From the NCBI GenBank assembly GCA_046518185.1, contig JBKGRZ010000003.1, positions 310,001 through 374,000 on the forward strand: a stretch of DNA of 64,000 bases, read 5' to 3'. Shown piece after piece: positions 36,608 through 46,043 of this stretch. Below the pieces are notes generated by a model that was not told where the DNA came from, did not search any database, and saw only the letters and a program-made list of their open reading frames with translations. The translations under genes were made by a program, and so were the position numbers. Every line of letters starts with the position of its first letter. Position 1 is the stretch's first letter. This DNA is from Scandinavium vulneris_A. GTDB lineage: Bacteria; Pseudomonadota; Gammaproteobacteria; Enterobacterales; Enterobacteriaceae.

Positions 36608-36931
36608 ATGTCAGCAACATTAATGCGTGGGGTCCTCGATCAGATCCAAAGCCAGGCCCAGCAACTGTCCGGTGTATCGCGCCCTGCCCCGGCAGCCGCG
36701 GCAAAGACGCCGTCGTTTTCTGACGTTTTATTTAACAGCATTAACGAAATAAATAAAACCCAGCTGGACGCCAAAAATACCACGCAACAGTGGATGTCCG
36801 GCAGTAGCGATATTGGTCTGAACGACGTGATGCTGTCGATGCAGAAATCTTCTATTTCTTTCAGCTTTGGTATGCAGGCCCGCAATAAAATGCTGAGTGC
36901 TTATCAGGAAATAATGAATACCCCGGTATAA
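36608..36931 (+). CDS. fliE: FliE, MS-ring to rod adaptor
   Basis: FliE connects the MS-ring with the proximal rod. From ATG 36608 (AGGAAG upstream) the 107-residue protein ends SISFSFGMQARNKMLSAYQE...NTPV, the family signature; E. coli has 104 residues. Here it leads an operon with cheRBYZ and flhBAE, whereas in E. coli it is a single-gene unit. Confidence 0.96.
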   Translation: MSATLMRGVLDQIQSQAQQLSGVSRPAPAAAAKTPSFSDVLFNSINEINKTQLDAKNTTQQWMSGSSDIGLNDVMLSMQKSSISFSFGMQARNKMLSAYQEIMNTPV

Positions 36932-36947
36932 GGTGCAACGTTGTTCT

Positions 36948-37802
36948 ATGAGTGAAATTAACGTCACCTCTGCGCGCTTATCGCGCCATAGCCTGGTATT
37001 AACCGACAGTGAATTACAGCGGATCGCGAAATTAATATATCGCCGGGCGGGCATTGTGGTTAACGCCCAAAAACGGGAGATGATTTTTAATCGCCTCTCA
37101 CGCCGGGTACGCGAACTGGCGCTGAATACGTTCAGCGAATATGTGGGGATCCTTGAATCCCACCCGGACCACCCGGAGTGGCAGACGTTTATCAATGCGC
37201 TGACCACCAACCTGACCTCGTTTTTCCGCGAGTCGTATCACTTTCCCACGCTCGCCGCGCACGCGCGTCAGCGTGGGGCTGGCTACCGGGTATGGTGTAC
37301 GGCGGCCTCGACCGGGGAAGAGCCGTGCTCGATAGCCATTACCCTTGATGAATGTCTCGGGGCGGCGATTGGCGGGCCGCGCGTCTGGGCCACCGATATT
37401 GATACCGACGTGCTAAGCAAAGCCGAAGCCGGGGTGTATCGCCTGAGCGATTTGCAGTCGCTGACGCTGGCGCAAAAGCGCCACTATTTTCTGCGCGGCT
37501 CCGGCGAGAACAGCGAGCGGGTGAAAGTGAAACGCGAACTGCTGGCAGGTATTCACTACCAGCCGCTCAATTTGCTCGACGCTACCTGGTCCGTGCCGGG
37601 GCCGTTCGATGCGATTTTTTGCCGCAACGTGATGATTTATTTCGATGCGCCGACTCAGGTGCGCCTGCTGGAACGCTTTGCCCGCTTGCTCAAGCCGGGC
37701 GGCCTGCTGTTTGTCGGCCATTCGGAGCATTTCAGCCACTCGCACCTGCCGCTGCGCCTGCGCGGGCAGTCGGTGTATGAACTGACGGAGACGGCGCGTT
37801 GA
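36948..37802 (+). CDS. cheR: CheR, chemoreceptor glutamate methyltransferase
   Basis: CheR transfers methyl groups from S-adenosylmethionine to receptor glutamates. The 284-residue protein has the N-terminal helical domain (QRIAKLIYRRAGIVVNAQKR), TTNLTSFFRES, the SAM-binding AASTGEEPCSIA and the NVMIYFDAPTQ motif. I chose ATG 36948; a GTG at 36933, directly after the fliE stop, is also in frame. It is translationally close to fliE and overlaps cheB by four bases. Confidence 0.95.
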   Translation: MSEINVTSARLSRHSLVLTDSELQRIAKLIYRRAGIVVNAQKREMIFNRLSRRVRELALNTFSEYVGILESHPDHPEWQTFINALTTNLTSFFRESYHFPTLAAHARQRGAGYRVWCTAASTGEEPCSIAITLDECLGAAIGGPRVWATDIDTDVLSKAEAGVYRLSDLQSLTLAQKRHYFLRGSGENSERVKVKRELLAGIHYQPLNLLDATWSVPGPFDAIFCRNVMIYFDAPTQVRLLERFARLLKPGGLLFVGHSEHFSHSHLPLRLRGQSVYELTETAR

Positions 37803-38887
37803 AGCGGATACGCGTGCTGGCGGTGGATGACTCGGCGTTGATGCGCAACCTGCTGAGTGCGGTCATCAATCAACAGCCCGATATGGAGATGGTGGGCACC
37901 GCACCCGATCCGCTGATCGCCCGGGAGATGATTAAAAAGCTCAACCCGGACGTGCTGACGCTCGATATCGACATGCCGAAGATGGACGGCCTGGAGTTTC
38001 TCGCGCGTCTGATGCGCCTGCGCCCGATGCCGGTGGTGATGATCTCCTCAATGACCACCCGGGGCTCAAAGGCCACGCTGACCGCGCTGGAACACGGCGC
38101 AGTGGATTTTCTGCCGAAGCCCGATCAGCGCGTGGCGGGCGATCTGGAGCACTGGAGCGTGCTGGTAGCCGAGAAAATTCGTGCCGCCACCCACGCCCGT
38201 CTGCATCGCCTGCCAAGCGTGGAGCCGATCAGAGCGCCGCTGCGCGCGGGGACGTTTAGCCAGCAGAACATTATCGCCATCGGCTCTTCAACCGGCGGCA
38301 CCGAAGCGTTGCGCCGGGTGTTGATGCCGCTCCCGCTGAGCTGCCCGGGGATTGTGATTGCCCAGCATATGCCGTCGGGCTTCACCCGCTCGTTCGCCCA
38401 GCGCCTCGATTCGCTGTGCCAGATTCGGGTGCGCGAAGGCGAAGACGGGGAGCCGGTGCAGCCGGGCACCGCGCTGATCGCCCCCGGCGACAGACATATG
38501 CACATCGTGCAGCACGGCAAGGGCTACCAGGTCAGACTCAGCGACGCTCCGCCGGTCAATCGGCATCGCCCGTCGGTGGACGTGCTGTTTGACGCGGTGG
38601 CCCAACATGCGGGCCGCCACGCCAGCGCCGCCATTCTGACCGGCATGGGCGGCGACGGGGCGCGGGGACTTTTACGCTTACGCCACGCCGGGGCGTACAC
38701 CCTGGCACAAAGCGAGGCCACCTGCGTGGTGTTTGGCATGCCGCGCGAAGCGATTGCGCTGGGCGCGGCGCACCAGGTGGTCGACCTGGACGATATCAGC
38801 CAGCGGTTGCTGGACAGTTTTAGCGATAGCAAACAACGAGATAAACCCGACTCACGACGTTCAGGAGATAAACCCCATGTCGGATAA
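37799..38887 (+). CDS. cheB: CheB, chemoreceptor methylesterase
   Basis: CheB removes methyl groups and deamidates receptors, with activity set by CheA phosphorylation. It starts with TTG at 37799 inside the cheR stop (TTGA overlap); this gives MKRIRVLAVDDSALMR, which aligns with the family N-terminus, and no ATG would keep the receiver intact. The receiver domain has Asp10/Asp11 and acceptor Asp56 (LTLDIDMP). The esterase domain has the Ser in GSSTGGTEA, His in AQHMPSGFT and Asp in GMGGDGARG. The Arg/Asp-rich C-terminal tail runs past the cheY start. Confidence 0.95.
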   Translation: MKRIRVLAVDDSALMRNLLSAVINQQPDMEMVGTAPDPLIAREMIKKLNPDVLTLDIDMPKMDGLEFLARLMRLRPMPVVMISSMTTRGSKATLTALEHGAVDFLPKPDQRVAGDLEHWSVLVAEKIRAATHARLHRLPSVEPIRAPLRAGTFSQQNIIAIGSSTGGTEALRRVLMPLPLSCPGIVIAQHMPSGFTRSFAQRLDSLCQIRVREGEDGEPVQPGTALIAPGDRHMHIVQHGKGYQVRLSDAPPVNRHRPSVDVLFDAVAQHAGRHASAAILTGMGGDGARGLLRLRHAGAYTLAQSEATCVVFGMPREAIALGAAHQVVDLDDISQRLLDSFSDSKQRDKPDSRRSGDKPHVG

Positions 38888-39263
38888 AAATTTGCGTTTT
38901 CTGGTGGTGGACGACTTTGCCACCATGCGACGCATCGTACGTAATCTGCTTCAGGATCTGGGCTACAAGCACATCGAAGAAGCCGAAGACGGTCAGGATG
39001 CGCTGAACAAACTGCGCGCGGGCGAATTTGATTTCGTGGTCAGCGACTGGAACATGCCGAACATCGACGGCCTCGAGCTGCTGAAAACCATTCGCGTGGA
39101 CCCGGTGATGGCCAAACTGCCGGTGCTGATGGTCACTGCCGAAGCCAAGCGCGAAAACATCATTGCCGCCGCTCAGGCCGGGGCCAATGGCTACATTGTG
39201 AAGCCGTTTACTGCCGCCACGCTGGAAGAGAAGCTCGGCAAAATCTTTGAAAAGCTGGGATAA
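38877..39263 (+). CDS. cheY: CheY, chemotaxis response regulator
   Basis: CheY-P binds FliM and switches rotation. It is 128 residues from ATG 38877 (GGAGATAAA ribosome site), with Asp12, Asp13, acceptor Asp57 (VVSDWNMP), the conserved Thr in LMVTAEAK and Lys in YIVKPFT. Its first 11 bases overlap cheB. Confidence 0.97.
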   Translation: MSDKNLRFLVVDDFATMRRIVRNLLQDLGYKHIEEAEDGQDALNKLRAGEFDFVVSDWNMPNIDGLELLKTIRVDPVMAKLPVLMVTAEAKRENIIAAAQAGANGYIVKPFTAATLEEKLGKIFEKLG

Positions 39264-39274
39264 GGGCGAGGACG

Positions 39275-39910
39275 ATGCACAACAATCCGCAATCTGCTGA
39301 AAACACCAAAGATCTCTTTTTACGCATCGGGCAGCTGACCCGCCTGCTGCGTAACAGCATGGCCAACCTCGGCCTTGAACAAGCGATCATGGAAGTGGCC
39401 GACGCCTTCCCCAACACCCGCGACCGCTTGAACTACGTGGTCGGCAAAACCTCGCAGGCCGCCGATCGCGCCCTGACCAGCGTCGAGGCCGCCCGTCCGT
39501 TACAGGACGGCCTGAGCGACAGCGCCAGCGAACTGAGCGGCCGGTGGGATGCATGGTTCGCCGAGCCTCAGCCGCTGGACGATGCCCGCGACCTGGTGAA
39601 AGCCACCCGCGCGTTTCTGCACCAGGTGCCGGACGTCACCCAGCAGACTAACCGTCAGCTGACCGAAATCATGATGGCGCAGGACTTCCAGGATCTCACC
39701 GGGCAAGTGCTGCAAAGCCTGATGCTGGTGATTGAAACCGTCGAAAAAGAGCTGATCAGCGTGCTGGTGGAGAACATGCGTGAACGTGACGCCAGCGCGG
39801 AAGAAAGCGACGCCAACCTGAAAAATGGCCCGCAGATTAACACCACCGTGGACGGGATTGTCGCCTCTCAGGAGCAGGTAGATGACCTGCTGGAGTCCCT
39901 CGGCTTCTGA
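39275..39910 (+). CDS. cheZ: CheZ, CheY-P phosphatase
   Basis: CheZ dephosphorylates CheY-P. The 211-residue helical product contains the active motif AQDFQDLTGQV, which carries the Asp and Gln that orient water in the E. coli enzyme, and ends with the CheY-binding tail QEQVDDLLESLGF. It follows cheY by 11 bases. Confidence 0.96.
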   Translation: MHNNPQSAENTKDLFLRIGQLTRLLRNSMANLGLEQAIMEVADAFPNTRDRLNYVVGKTSQAADRALTSVEAARPLQDGLSDSASELSGRWDAWFAEPQPLDDARDLVKATRAFLHQVPDVTQQTNRQLTEIMMAQDFQDLTGQVLQSLMLVIETVEKELISVLVENMRERDASAEESDANLKNGPQINTTVDGIVASQEQVDDLLESLGF

Positions 39911-39928
39911 TGAAGCCAGGCGTGCGCC

Positions 39929-41074
39929 ATGTCCCAGGAAAGCGATAACGAAAAAACGGAAGACCCCACACCGCACCGAAAACAGAAGGCGCGAGAAGAG
40001 GGGCAGGTTCCGCGCTCCCGTGAACTCACCACCCTGGCGATGCTGCTGGTCGGCTGGGGGCTGATCGTCGCGGGGGGCGACTACCTGAGCATCCGGTTGA
40101 TGCACCTGCTGCATAACGGCCTGACGTTTGACCGGTTACTGGTGAGCGACCCCCAACAGATGCTGCATCACGCTTCGTCGCTTATCGGGATGGCGTTTCT
40201 GGCGATTTTACCGTTCGTCGGCGGCCTGTTTCTTACCGCCGTCAGCGCGCCGATGATGATTGGCGGCCTGAACCTGAGCGGCAAGGCCATCAAGTTTAAC
40301 GGCAAAAAGCTCAACCCGTTGAGCGGCATCAAACGCATGTTCTCCGCCCAGATGGTGTCGGAGATGGTGAAAGCGATTTTGAAAGTGCTGCTGGCCGGTA
40401 TCGGCGGCACGCTGTTTTTACTGCTCAACAAAAACACCTTTATTGGCCTGATGTTTGAGCCGCTCGGCATGGCGCTGAGCGACATCAGCCAACTGCTGAT
40501 TAACTGCATGCTGGTGATCATCCTGTCGCTGATCCCGATGGTGGCCTTCGATGTGATTTACCAGATCTGGAGCAACCTGAAGAAGCTGCGCATGAGCCGG
40601 CAGGAAGTGAAGGACGAGTTCAAAAATCAGGAAGGTGACCCGCAGCTCAAAGGCCGTATACGCCAGCTGCAACGCCAGATGGCACAGAGCCGGATGATGA
40701 CCGACGTGCCGACCGCCGACGTGGTGGTCAACAACCCGACCCACTTCTCGGTGGCGCTGAAGTACCAGGAAGGCAGCATGGGTGCGCCGATGGTGGTGGC
40801 GAAAGGTACGGGCCTCGTCGCCCTGCGTATTCGTGAGCTTGCCGAAGAGAACCGCGTGCCGATGCTGGAAGCGCCTCCGCTGGCCCGGGCGCTGTATCGC
40901 CACTGTGAACCTGGCACCCCGGTGCCAACCGAACTGTACAACGCCGTGGCGGAAGTGCTGGCCTGGGTTTATGGCCTGCGCCGCTGGCGTAAAGGCTACG
41001 GCTTACGCCCGCTGGCCCCGAAAAATATTCCGGTGCCCGAAGGGCTGGATTTTGCACAAGAGAGTAGAGAGTGA
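39929..41074 (+). CDS. flhB: FlhB, export specificity switch
   Basis: FlhB regulates the substrate switch by autocleavage. The 381-residue protein has four TM helices in the first 210 residues and the NPTH site at 269-272 (cleaved between Asn269 and Pro270), the same numbering as E. coli. The N-terminus (SQESDNEKTEDPTPHRKQKA) is standard. Its stop overlaps the flhA ATG (TGATG). Confidence 0.97.
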   Translation: MSQESDNEKTEDPTPHRKQKAREEGQVPRSRELTTLAMLLVGWGLIVAGGDYLSIRLMHLLHNGLTFDRLLVSDPQQMLHHASSLIGMAFLAILPFVGGLFLTAVSAPMMIGGLNLSGKAIKFNGKKLNPLSGIKRMFSAQMVSEMVKAILKVLLAGIGGTLFLLLNKNTFIGLMFEPLGMALSDISQLLINCMLVIILSLIPMVAFDVIYQIWSNLKKLRMSRQEVKDEFKNQEGDPQLKGRIRQLQRQMAQSRMMTDVPTADVVVNNPTHFSVALKYQEGSMGAPMVVAKGTGLVALRIRELAEENRVPMLEAPPLARALYRHCEPGTPVPTELYNAVAEVLAWVYGLRRWRKGYGLRPLAPKNIPVPEGLDFAQESRE

Positions 41075-43176
41075 TGGCCAATATCGCCACCAAATTACGA
41101 TTACCAAACATGAAGGAGACCCAGTGGCAGGTGCTGGCGGGTCCGGTGCTGATCATGACCATCCTCGCGATGATGATCCTGCCGCTGCCCACCTTCGTGC
41201 TGGACCTGCTGTTTACCTTTAACATCGTGCTGTCGATCATGATCCTGCTGGTGGCGATGTTCAGTCAGAACACCCTGGATTTCTCCGCCTTCCCGACGGT
41301 GCTGCTGTTCTCCACCCTGCTGCGGCTGGCGCTTAACGTCGCCTCGACCCGGGTTATCCTGATGAACGGCCACACCGGCGCGGGCGCGGCGGGACAAGTG
41401 GTTGAAGCCTTCGGCCACTTCCTGGTCGGCGGCAACTTCGCCATCGGCATCATCGTGTTCATTATCCTGATAATCATCAACTTCATGGTGATCACCAAGG
41501 GGGCCGGGCGTATCGCCGAAGTGGGGGCGCGATTTACCCTCGACGGGATGCCGGGCAAACAGATGGCGATCGACGCCGATCTCAACGCCGGGCTGATTGG
41601 CGAAGAGGAAGCCAAACGCCGCCGGAAAGAAGTCACCCAGGAAGCCGATTTTTACGGATCGATGGACGGGGCAAGTAAATTCGTGCGCGGCGATGCGATT
41701 GCCGGGCTGATGATCATGGCGATCAACATCATCGGCGGGCTGATCATCGGCGTGATGCAGCATGACATGTCGGCGAGCATGGCGGGCGAGACTTACACCC
41801 TGCTGACCATCGGCGACGGTCTGGTGGCGCAGATCCCAGGCCTGGTTATCTCCACCGCTGCGGGCGTGGTGGTGACCCGCGTGGTCAACGATCAGGACGT
41901 CGGCGAGCAGATGGTCGGCCAGCTGTTTTCCTCCCCGCGCGTGATTGCGCTGGCTGCAGGGGTGATTGGCCTGCTCGGCCTGATCCCAGGGATGCCGAAC
42001 TTTGTATTCCTGTTGTTTACCGTCTCACTGCTGGCGTTGGCCTGGTGGCTGCGCGGTCGCGAGGCCGAACAAAAAGCGCCGGGGGCGGCTCACCCTGGCA
42101 GCGATGACCCGGCAATGGCGGAAGCCGAAGCGGCGCAGGTCAACGAAGCGACCTGGTCTGACGTGCAGATGGAAGACACCCTTGGACTGGAAGTGGGCTA
42201 TCGGCTGATCCCAATGGTTGACCACGAGCAGCAGGGCCAGCTCCTGACCCGCGTGCGCGGCATCCGCAAGAAGTTCGCCCAGCAGATGGGCTTCCTGCCC
42301 CCGGCGGTACATATTCGCGACAACCTTGATCTGCCGCCGACGCGCTACCGGATCCTGCTCAAGGGCGTGGAGATCGGCCACGGTGAGATCCAGCCCGATC
42401 GCTGGATGGCGATTAACCCAGGCTGCGCCGAAGGCGAAGTACCGGGCACGCCGTGCGCCGAGCCGACGTTCGGCCTGCCCGCGCTGTGGATTGATGAAGT
42501 GCATCGCGAGCTGGCGCAGACCCTGGGCTATACCGTGGTTGACCCCAGTTCGGTAGTGGCGACGCACCTGAACCATCTGATTGCCACCCACACCGACGAA
42601 CTGTTTGGCCGCCACGAGGCGCAGCAGCTGCTGGATCAGCTCACCAAACACTCGCCGAAGCTGGTCGAAGATCTGATCCCGGCGGTCATTAGCCTGACCA
42701 CGCTGCATAAGGTGCTGCAAAACCTGCTGTCCGAACGGGTGCCGATCCGCGATATGCGCACCATCATCGACACCCTGGCAGAGTTTGCCACCAGCCACAG
42801 CGATGCCGACGACCTCACCGCCCGGGTGCGTGCCCGTCTGGCGCGCGCCATCACCCAGCAGTGGTTCCCGGGGGAAGACGATATTCAGGTGATAGGCCTC
42901 GATTTGTCGCTGGAACAGCTGCTGGTACAGGCCACCCAGAGCGGGAGCGCCATCGAACCAGGCATTGCCGAGAACCTGATGAAGCAGACCGAACAGGCGC
43001 TGCTGCACCAGGAGGGCCTCGGTGCGCCGCCGGTGCTGCTGGTCAATCCTTCCCTGCGCCTGATGCTGTCGCGCTACCTGCGCCGTATCTTCCCGCAGAT
43101 GGCGGTACTCTCCAGCCAGGAGATTAACACCCAGCGCAACGTGCGCATGACGTGGGTGATAGGCGGGAAAGCATGA
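41074..43176 (+). CDS. flhA: FlhA, export gate and substrate platform
   Basis: FlhA is the ion-driven export engine and chaperone-substrate receptor. From ATG 41074 the product is 700 residues (692 in E. coli) with eight TM helices to about 330, the FHIPEP region (ARFTLDGMPGKQMAIDADLN) and the cytoplasmic nonameric-ring domain from about 360. A GTG at 41071 is in frame but the ATG overlap with the flhB stop is preferred. Confidence 0.97.
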   Translation: MANIATKLRLPNMKETQWQVLAGPVLIMTILAMMILPLPTFVLDLLFTFNIVLSIMILLVAMFSQNTLDFSAFPTVLLFSTLLRLALNVASTRVILMNGHTGAGAAGQVVEAFGHFLVGGNFAIGIIVFIILIIINFMVITKGAGRIAEVGARFTLDGMPGKQMAIDADLNAGLIGEEEAKRRRKEVTQEADFYGSMDGASKFVRGDAIAGLMIMAINIIGGLIIGVMQHDMSASMAGETYTLLTIGDGLVAQIPGLVISTAAGVVVTRVVNDQDVGEQMVGQLFSSPRVIALAAGVIGLLGLIPGMPNFVFLLFTVSLLALAWWLRGREAEQKAPGAAHPGSDDPAMAEAEAAQVNEATWSDVQMEDTLGLEVGYRLIPMVDHEQQGQLLTRVRGIRKKFAQQMGFLPPAVHIRDNLDLPPTRYRILLKGVEIGHGEIQPDRWMAINPGCAEGEVPGTPCAEPTFGLPALWIDEVHRELAQTLGYTVVDPSSVVATHLNHLIATHTDELFGRHEAQQLLDQLTKHSPKLVEDLIPAVISLTTLHKVLQNLLSERVPIRDMRTIIDTLAEFATSHSDADDLTARVRARLARAITQQWFPGEDDIQVIGLDLSLEQLLVQATQSGSAIEPGIAENLMKQTEQALLHQEGLGAPPVLLVNPSLRLMLSRYLRRIFPQMAVLSSQEINTQRNVRMTWVIGGKA

Positions 43177-43580
43177 TCCGCGCAGGTATTCTCGCCCTGC
43201 TGTTCGTCGCCCCGGTCGCACAGGCGGCGAACGGCTCCTGGACCAGCCAGAGCTTTGGCGGCACGTTGACCCGTGGGCAGCAGACCTTAAAAAGCCGCCC
43301 CATTCAGGCGGCCTCTGCCCTGCCAAAAGGGGCCGTTGCCACGCGACTCTCGTGGAAAATCACCCCGGATGGCCCGACGCCCGTGGGGTTTCGTATCCAG
43401 ATTTGCAGTGGCCATCGCTGCGTGGCGCTGCCCGGCCTACGCGGGGAAATCACCCTGCCTGCCGGATACCCGGCGGCGGGCCCGTACCGCTTTGAATATC
43501 TCTCCGTCGCACGCGGACCGCTGTATCCCCCGCTGGGGGTGCTGAGTAATCAGATTACGGTGGAATACCGGGTAAATTGA
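43173..43580 (+). CDS. flhE: FlhE, periplasmic flagellar accessory protein
   Basis: FlhE is a periplasmic protein reported to limit proton leak through the flagellar export gate; it is restricted to enterobacterial-type flagella. The 135-residue precursor has a signal peptide (AQA|ANGSW), and two cysteines that can pair. ATG 43173 overlaps the flhA stop by 4 bases. It closes the fliE-cheRBYZ-flhBAE operon. Confidence 0.95.
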   Translation: MIRAGILALLFVAPVAQAANGSWTSQSFGGTLTRGQQTLKSRPIQAASALPKGAVATRLSWKITPDGPTPVGFRIQICSGHRCVALPGLRGEITLPAGYPAAGPYRFEYLSVARGPLYPPLGVLSNQITVEYRVN

Positions 43581-43887
43581 CGGCTCAGGACGCCACAAAC
43601 ATAATTTAAACAAATAACACACAACTCACACATAACCCACAAAAATAGCAACACATCAATAGCTTACACCGATCGCTGCCCTGCAATTGATCACCGAGCC
43701 CTATCAAGGAAACCTATTAATTATTCTCTATTGATCGACAATACCGTTATATGGTTATATTCAGCCCGTCGCTGAATACCCTGCACCCCATTATTCAGGC
43801 GATCAGACTGTTCCCGCCGCATTCCGAAACAGCGAATCGAAATATATCTAAAATATCTGGCAAACCTGTCAAACGGTGGTTATCCCG
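43581..43887. other. Intergenic region before EIIC-EAL gene
   Basis: An AT-rich stretch of 307 bp. I see ACA-rich repeats (43595-43650) and candidate AT-rich -10 sequences (TTATAT, 43746-43760; AATATATC, 43840-43855) but no clear sigma-28 site or terminator, so how the next gene is transcribed is not settled. Confidence 0.4.
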
Positions 43888-45981
43888 ATGGTGAAGACAT
43901 GGCTACACAACAATTTTATTTATCAATTAAACACCAGTAAGGCGGTGCTGTTTAACAACAACATTATCCGCGCCATCGTCGCCAGTTCGTTAGCCATTGT
44001 TCCCTTCGTCATTATTCGCGCGCTGCTTCTGGTGAGTTCCGTTATTGCCGCCCATCTGGGATGGGTCGCTTTTGCCAGCTGGCTGGAACAGCTCCAGCAA
44101 ACGCTGATGGATTTTATGCCGATCCTGATGAACGCCTTTATGGCGCTGCATTGGGCGATTCGTAATCACCGTTCGGTGGTGCATTTTTTGACGGTCAATT
44201 TCTGTAGCCTGCTGTTTATTAGCTGCGCCATCAGCCACGATCGGCTGTTTTTTATGGATATCTCGATTCCGGTCGCGCTGTTATCCGGCCTGGTGGTCAA
44301 TACATTATTAGACCGGGTGATTGGTGCCGTGGATAAGCAGCCCCGCCTGCAAACGCGCAACAAGAAACACTTCGCCCTGTTTCTGTTTTCCGTGGTGATG
44401 ATTTCCGTTTTCGCCTTTGTGGTGAATACCCTGATGCAGGAAATAGTGAACCCACTGGCACCGATTATCCGCCACACCCTGGAGCAGAGTTATCCGCAGA
44501 GCTTCGCTACCGGGTTGCTGTATATCGTTTTGCGCTGCATTCCGTGGCTGTTCGGCATCCACGGTTATTTCATCTTTAGCGATATCGACAGCCATTTCAT
44601 CGCCCAGGCGCAGGCCAATATTACCGCCTGGCACGCGGGCCAGGAATCGCTCAATATTTTGAGTCCGGAGTTTTACAACATCTGGTGCACCATGGGCGGC
44701 ACCGGCAATACCCTCAGCCTGCTGCTGTGCATATTGTTCAGCAAAGATAATTCGCATCGCCATATTCTTGGCCCGTCGCTGCCGCTGGCGATATTCAACA
44801 TCAACGAACCGCTGATCTTCGGCCTGCCGATCGTCATGAACCCGCTGCTGATCATCCCTTTCGTGCTGGTGCCTGCGGTCTCCTACATCATCGCCTACAC
44901 CGCCACCGCATGGCATCTGGTGCCCACCATTTCCGAGACGGTGAGCTGGAGTGTGCCGCCGATCATCAGCACCTGGATTGGCACCAACGGCTCTCTGGCG
45001 GCCATTGCGCTGAACCTGCTGATTATCGTGGTCGGGGCGATGATTTATGCCCCCTTCATTCAGCGCTGGACCCTCAGCAAAAAGAACGCCCCGGATCAGC
45101 ATCTGTTCATGCAACCCACCAATCTGGAGCTGGTCCCCGATCACCGCGCGCTGACCGAAGAGAAAGCTTATCTGGAGGCGCTGGACCGCGTGTATGCCCT
45201 GCAATCCAGCGGCCATTTCGTCCTCTACTTCCAGCCGCAGGTGCGCCTGAGCGACCGACGGATCATCGGTATGGAGGCGCTTATTCGCCATCAGGGCAAC
45301 GACGGCACCCTCACCCCGCCCTACTTTTTAGACGATTACAACCGCCTGAACGCGATGGCCGATATCGACTTCTGGGTGATGGAACAGGCCGTGGGCTACC
45401 TGCGTGAACACCTGAGCGGCTACCGCGACATGACGCTGTCGGTAAACGTTTCCCCGCAGACGCTGCATGACCCGCGGCTGTTCAACGTTATCTCGCGCAT
45501 TCTGAGTGAACCGCTGCCCGCAGGCTGGACGCTGGAGATGGAGATTACCGAGTCTCAGGCGCTAACCAACCCGGAACAGGTGTCGTTTATTCTCGGTCAG
45601 CTCAAGCAGCACGGGATAAAAATTGCGCTGGATGATTTTGGGGCGGGTTATTCGACGCTTAACTACCTGACGCGCTACCCGCTGGACAAAATTAAGCTCG
45701 ACCGCTCGCTGGTACAGGGCTTGTCCAAAAAAGGCGGTCTGCAGTTCTTAAATCAGGTCACCAAGCTCTGTCGGCTGACCGAATGCCACGTGGTGATTGA
45801 AGGGGTAGAGACCGAAGATGAGCTGCGCCAGATCCTGATCGAAGGGATTGAGACCGAACACGAGATGACGCTGGTGCGCTCGGTGGGCATCGATCTGGCG
45901 CAGGGCTTCTTATTCTGGCGACCGCTGCCGATTGACGAGATGTGTCGGGTGCTGGAGAAAAATCAATGCGGCATCGATTGA
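43888..45981 (+). CDS. PTS EIIC permease fused to EAL c-di-GMP phosphodiesterase
   Basis: A 697-residue membrane protein. Residues 1-420 form an EIIC domain of the cellobiose/chitobiose class, with about ten TM helices, the HG motif (GIHG, His225) and NEP (306-308), which carry the sugar-contacting His and Glu in this family. Residues 430-697 are an EAL domain with EAL at 463-465, NVSPQ, DDFGAG (582-587), KLDRS (603) and EGVET (638), so c-di-GMP hydrolysis is expected. No EIIB or EIIA domain is present or adjacent, so it may sense sugar rather than phosphorylate it. The start is ATG 43888; GTG 43876 is in frame. Low c-di-GMP favours motility, fitting its place after flhE. Confidence 0.9.
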   Translation: MVKTWLHNNFIYQLNTSKAVLFNNNIIRAIVASSLAIVPFVIIRALLLVSSVIAAHLGWVAFASWLEQLQQTLMDFMPILMNAFMALHWAIRNHRSVVHFLTVNFCSLLFISCAISHDRLFFMDISIPVALLSGLVVNTLLDRVIGAVDKQPRLQTRNKKHFALFLFSVVMISVFAFVVNTLMQEIVNPLAPIIRHTLEQSYPQSFATGLLYIVLRCIPWLFGIHGYFIFSDIDSHFIAQAQANITAWHAGQESLNILSPEFYNIWCTMGGTGNTLSLLLCILFSKDNSHRHILGPSLPLAIFNINEPLIFGLPIVMNPLLIIPFVLVPAVSYIIAYTATAWHLVPTISETVSWSVPPIISTWIGTNGSLAAIALNLLIIVVGAMIYAPFIQRWTLSKKNAPDQHLFMQPTNLELVPDHRALTEEKAYLEALDRVYALQSSGHFVLYFQPQVRLSDRRIIGMEALIRHQGNDGTLTPPYFLDDYNRLNAMADIDFWVMEQAVGYLREHLSGYRDMTLSVNVSPQTLHDPRLFNVISRILSEPLPAGWTLEMEITESQALTNPEQVSFILGQLKQHGIKIALDDFGAGYSTLNYLTRYPLDKIKLDRSLVQGLSKKGGLQFLNQVTKLCRLTECHVVIEGVETEDELRQILIEGIETEHEMTLVRSVGIDLAQGFLFWRPLPIDEMCRVLEKNQCGID

Positions 45982-46043
45982 AGGGTTGGAAGTGAAGGTG
46001 TGAGATGGGGTTCGACGTCTCAGTGAAGAACGCCGATCCCCTT

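Noticed and set aside
42025..43326. 433-codon - strand frame antisense to flhA
   Set aside because: Shadow of flhA third-codon GC bias; no family resemblance.
1..43580. A non-flagellar type III secretion system or lateral Flag-2 system
   Set aside because: Presence of flgH, flgI, flagellins, fliD-S-T, flhE and enterobacterial FlgM/FliA argues for a primary-type flagellum.
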